A stretch of DNA of 21,338 bases, taken from NCBI GenBank assembly GCA_003516285.1, contig DPCK01000002.1:1-21338 (forward strand). Reading direction: 5' to 3'. This stretch comes from Lutibacter sp. GTDB lineage: Bacteria > Bacteroidota > Bacteroidia > Flavobacteriales > Flavobacteriaceae. Of this stretch, positions 16,616-21,338 are shown in pieces (within the stretch, counting starts at the first letter, position 1; each line of letters begins with the position of its first letter). The translations under genes and the position numbers were made by a program. The notes under the pieces are model-generated. The model worked only from the letters and a program-made list of their open reading frames with translations, had not been told where the DNA came from and searched no databases.

Positions 16616-18853
16616 ATGACATTTAAGAACGTAATTTTTTGCAGTTATTTACTCCTTAGCCAATTTAGTTATTCTCAGGAAATTCCTGCCAACAGCGTAA
16701 TTGATCCGGAAAACCTTTCAAATTATTTAAAGGAAGATGTTAAGAAAAATATCAGTGTTAACGGGCTTATAACCAATGTGGAATTGGCAAAATACCTGCG
16801 TGAAAAGTATTCGGAAAGATACTTTTACGATTGGAAAAATTTCAACAAAAGGTTTGAGGAATACAATTTAATCTATACGGGGAGTGAGAAAAACCATATG
16901 GAAAATGCGATGGATCATATTTCAAAATATTCCGATTCCACTAATTGGGTGTTGCCATTTAATTATCTGAACGGTAAACCAGTAAATGCTTATGCCATCA
17001 GACATTTGGCGCGTCAGCATAAAATGGTAGATATTGCCTATTACTATCATTATAAGGATCAGGATCAACAATATCTAAATTATTTTAAACGGCAATTAAA
17101 ATCGTTGAATACAGCACTGGATGCAGGATTATATGAGAAAATCGAAGATGGCAATGGGGTTTATGAGGTTTTTAGATCAGGTTATAGGGTGCTGAATTGG
17201 CTGCAAATTCACAATATGTTCTTGGCTCAGGAAAATTATACTGATGAAGATCAATTAACCACTATCGCCACTTTATTGCAGCACGGTGCAAATCTATATT
17301 CCCAAAGTACTGAATTCACCCCAGGAAATCACCAAACACGTGGTATGTCGGCATTGGCAATGCTATCCATTGTATTGCGAGATTTTAAAGGAACGGATGA
17401 TTGGTACAAACAATCAATGAAGTTATTGGAAGAACATTTGTCGAAGGAAATAAATGATGATGGTTTTCAATTTGAGCGCACAGTACATTATCATATCAGT
17501 GATATTGAAAACTATTATTATGTTTATCAATTGGCCAAAACAAGTGGTCTGGAGGTTAATGTTTTTTGGGAAGATAAATTGAAATCATTATTTACCACTT
17601 TAACTAAAATAGGTTATCCAAATAAAATGGCACCTGTACTTCAGGATGACACCAATAATCCTTGGGCAGAAACAAATGATATTTCTGGCGCTTTAACATT
17701 GGGATATTTACTTTTTGAAGATCCTACGATGGGCTATTTTGCCAACAACCAGGTTGAAGCAAAAATGTATTGGTATTTAAGTGACCAACAACTAGCATTG
17801 TTAAAGAATATTAAAAAGAAAAAACCAGGTTTTAAATCACTGTCTTTTCCTACCACCGGTTATTTTATTCAAAGAGACGGTTGGAACCAAAATGATCAAA
17901 TGATGATCATTTCTGCAGGAGTTGATGCTGAAAAACCAGACCACCAACATGGAGATATACTTGGAATTCAGGCAATGGCCAACGGTAAAGCTATTTTACC
18001 AAACTATCAGGTTCGTTATTCTTTGGCAGATTTAGAATTATTTAAAAATTCTATGGTAAAAAATGTTGCTTTGGTTGATGATGAATTACAAGGTAAACAG
18101 TATAAATCAAATCAGGGAGGAAGCGGATTCGGTAAATTTATTGAATTGCCGAAACCTAAAGTCATTTCTTGGACCACCAGTCAGAATCAAGATCTTTTTA
18201 TTGGTTCTCACGATGGTTTTAAAAATGTAGGCGTGAATTACACAAGACAGGTCATTCATTTAAAAAATGATTTTTGGATTGTTAAAGACAATTTTAAATC
18301 TCAGGGAAAGCATACCTACAAACAAGTTTGGCAAGGGCATTACACTTTTGAAAATGGACCAAATTTAATGAGAGCTACATTTGATGATGCCACAGGTCTT
18401 GATATTTTTCAGTTAAGAAATATTCAAGAAGTGAAAACGTCCGGTGCAAGAGGGAAAGAATGGTCTGTTGTTTCAAAGGATGTGGTTGGTGATTTTAGTT
18501 TTATTACTGTTTTGTACCCTTATGTTTTTTTTGAAAACAGAATTGATGAATTGGATAAAACCCCGCAATTAAAAGGGTGGAAACAGCATGATTCAGTTTG
18601 GAAAGTTGATGGTGAGGATTTTGTCTCGTTGTCAAAAAACGATGAAACTTATTTCTTCGGGGTTAAAAAGTTACGGTACGAAAACATCAACATTGAATTG
18701 TCTCAACCTTCCGATGTTTACGTAAAACTTACTAAGGAAGCGTTAACTGTTCAATTAATTGGCGATTCAGAAATACAAATAACCACATCGGGCCTGAAAA
18801 AGTGTAAATCTGCCATAATGATTCCGGGAAGCACCATAACGTGCAGGTTTTAA
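16616..18853 (+). CDS. PL17 oligoalginate lyase (heparinase II/III-like)
   Basis: The 745-aa protein has a cleavable signal peptide (residues 1-20, YSQ) without a lipobox. Residues of about 60-380 form the alpha/alpha-barrel alginate-lyase domain, with N238-H239 in GNHQTRG and Y292 in VHYHISD as likely catalytic residues, at about the spacing known for Alg17C. Residues of about 405-740 are the heparinase II/III-like beta-sandwich, with PDHQHGD (441-447) supplying metal-site histidines. PL17 enzymes act exolytically on alginate oligomers, often mannuronate-rich, and release unsaturated monouronate that becomes DEH. As a soluble periplasmic enzyme it would follow the PL7 and PL6 lyases. PL15 or another heparinase-fold family is the main alternative, but the domain order and NH/Y motifs favour PL17. 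Confidence 0.88.
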   Translation: MTFKNVIFCSYLLLSQFSYSQEIPANSVIDPENLSNYLKEDVKKNISVNGLITNVELAKYLREKYSERYFYDWKNFNKRFEEYNLIYTGSEKNHMENAMDHISKYSDSTNWVLPFNYLNGKPVNAYAIRHLARQHKMVDIAYYYHYKDQDQQYLNYFKRQLKSLNTALDAGLYEKIEDGNGVYEVFRSGYRVLNWLQIHNMFLAQENYTDEDQLTTIATLLQHGANLYSQSTEFTPGNHQTRGMSALAMLSIVLRDFKGTDDWYKQSMKLLEEHLSKEINDDGFQFERTVHYHISDIENYYYVYQLAKTSGLEVNVFWEDKLKSLFTTLTKIGYPNKMAPVLQDDTNNPWAETNDISGALTLGYLLFEDPTMGYFANNQVEAKMYWYLSDQQLALLKNIKKKKPGFKSLSFPTTGYFIQRDGWNQNDQMMIISAGVDAEKPDHQHGDILGIQAMANGKAILPNYQVRYSLADLELFKNSMVKNVALVDDELQGKQYKSNQGGSGFGKFIELPKPKVISWTTSQNQDLFIGSHDGFKNVGVNYTRQVIHLKNDFWIVKDNFKSQGKHTYKQVWQGHYTFENGPNLMRATFDDATGLDIFQLRNIQEVKTSGARGKEWSVVSKDVVGDFSFITVLYPYVFFENRIDELDKTPQLKGWKQHDSVWKVDGEDFVSLSKNDETYFFGVKKLRYENINIELSQPSDVYVKLTKEALTVQLIGDSEIQITTSGLKKCKSAIMIPGSTITCRF

Positions 18854-18904
18854 ATTTGTAATTTATTTGTATCAAATGGCGTCGTTAATCGTATTTATTA
18901 TTTG

Positions 18905-18911
18905 AAGCGCT
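18905..18911. promoter_or_regulatory. LacI-type operator core AAGCGCT (weak)
   Basis: AAGCGCT in the 119-nt gap between the PL17 and TIM-barrel genes fits the AANCGNT core bound by LacI-family regulators, and contains the palindrome AGCGCT. Its outer flanks do not match a full operator and no LacI-type gene lies in the window. It is recorded because GC-containing palindromes are rare in these AT-rich gaps. Confidence 0.15.
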
Positions 18912-18972
18912 AAACAAATCATATATTTTCAGCTTTTAAAATAGGATATCAACTATTTAAATTGAACAACTC

Positions 18973-19923
18973 ATGGACATAACCACAAGAAGAACGTTTA
19001 TAAAAAAAACGGCCATCGCAGCAAGCGCACTGCCGTTGATGAATTTTCCATTAATTTCCTGGGCATCAGAAGAAAAAACGTCGCCGTTGTCTGTACATAT
19101 ATTTTCTAAGACCCTACAGTTTTTAGATTACAAACCATTGGGAGCAATGGCTGCTGAAATAGGTTTTTCAGGGATAGATTTAACGGTACGCCCCAATGGT
19201 CATGTACTTCCTGAGCTGGTTAAAACCGATTTGCAAAGAGCGATCAAGGATATACAAGATGGAGGCTCCCGTTGTGAGATGATTTCAACCAACATCGAGA
19301 GCGTTCATAATCCTTCGGATGTTGCTGTCATAGAAACAGCGGCTAAATTGGACATAAAGCACTATCGAACAAATTGGTATAAATATACCGGCAAAAAATC
19401 AATGGAAGATGATTTGGAAATTTACAAACAGCAAGTTAAAGAACTAAGCATCCTAAATAAGGAATCAGGAATTATAGGGAGTTATCAAAATAGAGATGGC
19501 TTGAGTGTGGGTTCTTCTTTTTGGGAAGTCAAAAAGATCATTGAAACTGCTTATCCGGATTATTTTGGGTCACAATATGATATTCGGCATGCTATTGTTG
19601 AAGGCGGGCTTTCTTGGGAGAATGGCTTTCAACTTTTATATCCGCATTTTAAAGTGATTGTGCTGAAAGATTTTAAGTGGGGAAAAGTACAGGGGAAATG
19701 GGTACCCATTCATACACCTATTGGAGAAGGCATGGTAGATTTTGATAAATACTTTAAATTATTAAAGAAACACCAACTAAATCCTCCGGTCACTCTTCAT
19801 GTTGAATATCCTTTGGGAGGGGCAGAGAAAGGCAATAAATCCTTAACTGTCGATAAAAAGATTGTATATGATGCCTTAAAAAAGGATCTTAACGCTGTTC
19901 ATCAATTATGGAAAGAAGCCTAA
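18973..19923 (+). CDS. Tat-exported TIM-barrel sugar isomerase/epimerase-like protein
   Basis: The 316-aa protein begins with a twin-arginine signal: TRRTFIKK (residues 5-12) followed by an Ala/Leu-rich segment and WAS near residue 32. The rest fits the xylose-isomerase-like TIM-barrel family (AP endonuclease 2/sugar phosphate isomerase-epimerase). Support comes from strands such as IGFSGIDLTVRP (49-60), the mid-barrel IIGSYQN, YDIRHAIVEGG with an internal His, VLKDFKWGK, and HVEYPLGG near residue 275, which carry the His/Asp/Glu residues typical of its metal site. Tat export implies that it folds with its cofactor in the cytoplasm and works in the periplasm. The exact substrate is not identifiable. 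It lies 119 nt after PL17 and 83 nt before the second SDR, so it may be a separate transcript or the operon tail. Confidence 0.8.
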   Translation: MDITTRRTFIKKTAIAASALPLMNFPLISWASEEKTSPLSVHIFSKTLQFLDYKPLGAMAAEIGFSGIDLTVRPNGHVLPELVKTDLQRAIKDIQDGGSRCEMISTNIESVHNPSDVAVIETAAKLDIKHYRTNWYKYTGKKSMEDDLEIYKQQVKELSILNKESGIIGSYQNRDGLSVGSSFWEVKKIIETAYPDYFGSQYDIRHAIVEGGLSWENGFQLLYPHFKVIVLKDFKWGKVQGKWVPIHTPIGEGMVDFDKYFKLLKKHQLNPPVTLHVEYPLGGAEKGNKSLTVDKKIVYDALKKDLNAVHQLWKEA

Positions 19924-20006
19924 CTAAATTGTAACTATTCATGGTAAGCTAAGATTTTAAAATTATAATTTTCATATGATTAACTGTTCGGATTGAGAAA
20001 AAAAGT

Positions 20007-20774
20007 ATGACCACAATTAAATTATTTGACCTTACGGGAAACGTAGCGATCATTACCGGAGGAAATGGGGGTATAGGAAGAAGCATTGCTATTGGACTTG
20101 CCAAGGCAGGTGCCTCAGTGGCAATATTTGCGCGTAATAACGAAAAAAACAAAAAAATTCTTTCAGAATTAGAGGAATTAGGTATTTCCGCTATGGTTTT
20201 AACCGTTGATGTTACAGATCGTTCTGCTTTAGAACCAGCCCTTAAAAAAGCGGAAAGAGAATTAGGTCCAATTAGTATTTTGGTAAATAATGCAGGAATT
20301 AAATCAATTAGCGGGGGCATCATTAATGAGACAGAAGAAAATTGGAACCGTGTTATTGATACGCAACTAAATGCTGTTTTTTTATTGTCAAAATTAGTTG
20401 CGAAATCAATGGTTGAAAACCAGCGAGGCAAAATAATAAACATTGGCAGTATGTATTCTTTCTTTGGCTCAGGAAGAATCCCGTCCTACAGTGCCGCAAA
20501 AGGCGCTGTGATTCAGCTAACCAAATCGATGGCAATTGAATTGGCTCCGCACAATATTCAAGTGAATGCGATTGTTCCCGGGTGGATTGAAACCGATATG
20601 ACAGCTTCAATAAAGACATTGCCAATCAATGATGAAATTATTTTAAGAACGCCTGCCGGTCGTTGGGGACAACCGGATGAGATCATTGGTACCGCTATTT
20701 ATTTGGCATCAAAAGCATCTGATTTTGTTACCGGTGAAACCATCAGGGTAGATGGGGGTTATGCAATACGATAA
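20007..20774 (+). CDS. SDR oxidoreductase, gluconate 5-dehydrogenase/KduD-like
   Basis: The 255-aa classical SDR has LFDLTGNVAIITGGNGGIGR (positions 6-25) with an intact TGxxxGxG, NNAG at 94-97, S148, Y161 and K165, and a C-terminal FVTGETIRVDGG. Arg43 after the second beta-strand (FARN) suggests NADP(H) preference. The start (FDLTG...) and overall pattern resemble gluconate 5-dehydrogenase and 2-deoxy-D-gluconate 3-dehydrogenase (KduD) proteins. In uronate catabolism such enzymes interconvert keto- and hydroxy-sugar acids. It could be a second DEH reductase with different cofactor use from the SDR at 7313, or could process the product of the adjacent TIM-barrel protein. Sequence alone does not decide. 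Confidence 0.85.
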   Translation: MTTIKLFDLTGNVAIITGGNGGIGRSIAIGLAKAGASVAIFARNNEKNKKILSELEELGISAMVLTVDVTDRSALEPALKKAERELGPISILVNNAGIKSISGGIINETEENWNRVIDTQLNAVFLLSKLVAKSMVENQRGKIINIGSMYSFFGSGRIPSYSAAKGAVIQLTKSMAIELAPHNIQVNAIVPGWIETDMTASIKTLPINDEIILRTPAGRWGQPDEIIGTAIYLASKASDFVTGETIRVDGGYAIR

Positions 20775-20881
20775 CAATATTTATAGTGCAATGGCATAAG
20801 TACTTTTCTTTGGCAAGTACACAAGTGAAGCCTTATTGTACGAAATTGGAAGTTGTATACCGTTTTTTATTAATCCTAAGG

Positions 20882-20900
20882 TCCTGAAACAAGTTCAGGA
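20882..20900. repeat. Short palindrome TCCTGAA-ACAAG-TTCAGGA, candidate dispersed repeat
   Basis: Seven bases at 20882-20888 are the exact reverse complement of 20894-20900 with a 5-nt loop. The CCTGAAACAAGTTCAGG core resembles palindromes I recall as repeated in intergenic DNA of flavobacterial genomes. No U-run follows, so it is not an intrinsic terminator. It occurs once in this window, so its repetitive nature must be checked genome-wide. Confidence 0.4.
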
Positions 20901-20983
20901 GGAACGGAATACTGCCGGAAATATGGGTTTTTATTAAATTTATTTTGCTAAAATCATAAGCAATCAGCAAAGGTGTATTTTCC

Positions 20984-20991
20984 TAATTTTG
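20984..20991 (+). promoter_or_regulatory. -7 promoter element TAATTTTG abutting a start codon
   Basis: TAATTTTG is an exact match to the Bacteroidota -7 consensus TAnnTTTG and ends 4 nt before the ATG at 20996. Transcription would begin at or very near that ATG, implying a leaderless or nearly leaderless mRNA. No clear -33 TTG was seen at the expected distance upstream, which lowers confidence. Confidence 0.45.
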
Positions 20992-20995
20992 TAGG

Positions 20996-21262
20996 ATGAA
21001 ATACACAAAATATTTTGGATTGATGACCAAGGAGCAAGGGAGGTTGAATTTATCTACGATGCAATTTCAACGATTTATGAATATTGTTCATCTTGAAGGT
21101 GTATTATTTGGTTTGCATAAAGCCAAAGAAACCAATAAAGATATGCAAGCCTATCATAAATATGATATTTTAATTTTTAAAGAGGAATTAAAACTTGCTG
21201 AATTAACGGGAAATTTCACTCCTGATTTGCTGTTGAAAGAAATGGTGCAATTCACGGACTGA
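20996..21262 (+). CDS. Small hypothetical protein (88 aa)
   Basis: I do not recognise this 88-aa protein. It has no signal peptide or membrane segment and is predicted to be mostly helical and cytoplasmic. Its composition is normal for a real gene, with charged helices such as FKEELKLAELTG and no low-complexity runs. An exact TAnnTTTG promoter element directly before the ATG supports expression. It is separated from the alginate genes by 221 nt and a palindrome, so it probably belongs to the flanking genome rather than the PUL. The reading frame has a clear stop at 21260-21262. A chance open frame remains possible. Confidence 0.6.
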   Translation: MKYTKYFGLMTKEQGRLNLSTMQFQRFMNIVHLEGVLFGLHKAKETNKDMQAYHKYDILIFKEELKLAELTGNFTPDLLLKEMVQFTD

Positions 21263-21285
21263 GCGCCTTAAATTATATGGGTATT

Positions 21286-21338
21286 TTAAATTTTGAGTTC
21301 TTCGAAGGCATAAGGTGGATATTCCGGGGTAAACTGAA
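21286..21338 (-). CDS. Possible C-terminal end of a convergent gene (partial)
   Basis: Read on the minus strand from the window edge, one frame gives QFTPEYPPYAFEELKI followed by TAA (complement of 21286-21288). The 16 residues look like ordinary protein sequence, and the stop lies 23 nt from the end of the convergent 88-aa gene, a usual arrangement. Too little is present to name a product, and a chance frame cannot be excluded. Confidence 0.3.
   Translation of the reverse strand, partial: QFTPEYPPYAFEELKI

Larger units (their letters stand above)
20775..20995. other. Intergenic region at the right end of the PUL
   Basis: This 221-nt gap contains no gene. It holds a 7-bp inverted repeat (20882-20900) and a -7-like motif close to the next start codon. 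A weaker pair, GTACTT (20800-20805) and AAGTAC (20815-20820), could form a 6-bp stem shortly after the SDR stop but has no clean U-run behind it. The region looks like the end of the catabolic cluster. Confidence 0.45.

Noticed and set aside
19959..19972. 14-bp perfect palindrome AAAATTATAATTTT before the second SDR
   Set aside because: It is made only of A and T in a very AT-rich gap, where such palindromes are expected by chance.
19949..20443. 164-codon minus-strand frame opposite the second SDR
   Set aside because: It lies almost entirely antisense to an SDR gene with intact catalytic motifs, and its Ala/Pro/Ser/Phe-rich translation looks like a reverse-strand shadow.

Overview
The window is low-GC DNA, and every confidently called gene lies on the + strand. 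It reads as part of a polysaccharide utilization locus (PUL) of a Bacteroidota member, most likely a marine Flavobacteriia. The reasons are a SusC/SusD pair, several lipoproteins with Bacteroidota-type lipoboxes, AT-rich translation starts without Shine-Dalgarno sequences, and alginate-degrading enzymes typical of seaweed-associated flavobacteria. The genus cannot be named from the sequence alone.

Layout. (1) Bases 1-4838 are the uptake block: the 3' part of a SusC-like TonB-dependent receptor (cut by the window edge), a SusD-like lipoprotein, a PKD-domain lipoprotein (probable surface glycan-binding protein) and a PL7 alginate lyase lipoprotein. A perfect 12-bp hairpin follows. (2) Bases 5018-5722 encode a GntR/FCD regulator with a palindromic operator candidate just before its start codon. 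(3) Bases 5982-18853 are a catabolic block of mostly tightly spaced genes: hexuronate-type MFS transporter, SDR reductase, KDG kinase, YhcH/DUF386 cupin, KDPG aldolase, sialate-O-acetylesterase-like protein, a second PL7 lyase, an alpha/beta hydrolase, a two-domain PL6 lyase and a PL17 oligoalginate lyase. It is interrupted by a 193-nt gap (8069-8261) holding an inverted-repeat-bounded element. (4) Bases 18973-20774 hold a Tat-signal TIM-barrel isomerase/epimerase-like protein and a second SDR. (5) The right end has an 88-aa unknown protein with a promoter-like motif against its start, and possibly the C-terminus of a convergent gene.

How it works together (inference from families). Surface lipoprotein PL7 lyases cut alginate. 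PKD and SusD proteins hold the fragments and SusC imports them. Periplasmic PL6 and PL17 reduce oligomers to unsaturated monouronate, which becomes DEH. The MFS permease carries it to the cytoplasm, an SDR reduces DEH to KDG, KdgK phosphorylates it to KDPG, and Eda splits KDPG to pyruvate and glyceraldehyde-3-phosphate. The GntR protein is the likely sensor of a pathway intermediate.

The known part is a classic alginate PUL. The less expected parts are two esterase-type hydrolases inside it, a DUF386 cupin with no recognisable KdgF, the structured element ahead of kdgK, the GntR operator-like repeats, and the exported TIM-barrel/SDR pair at the end.
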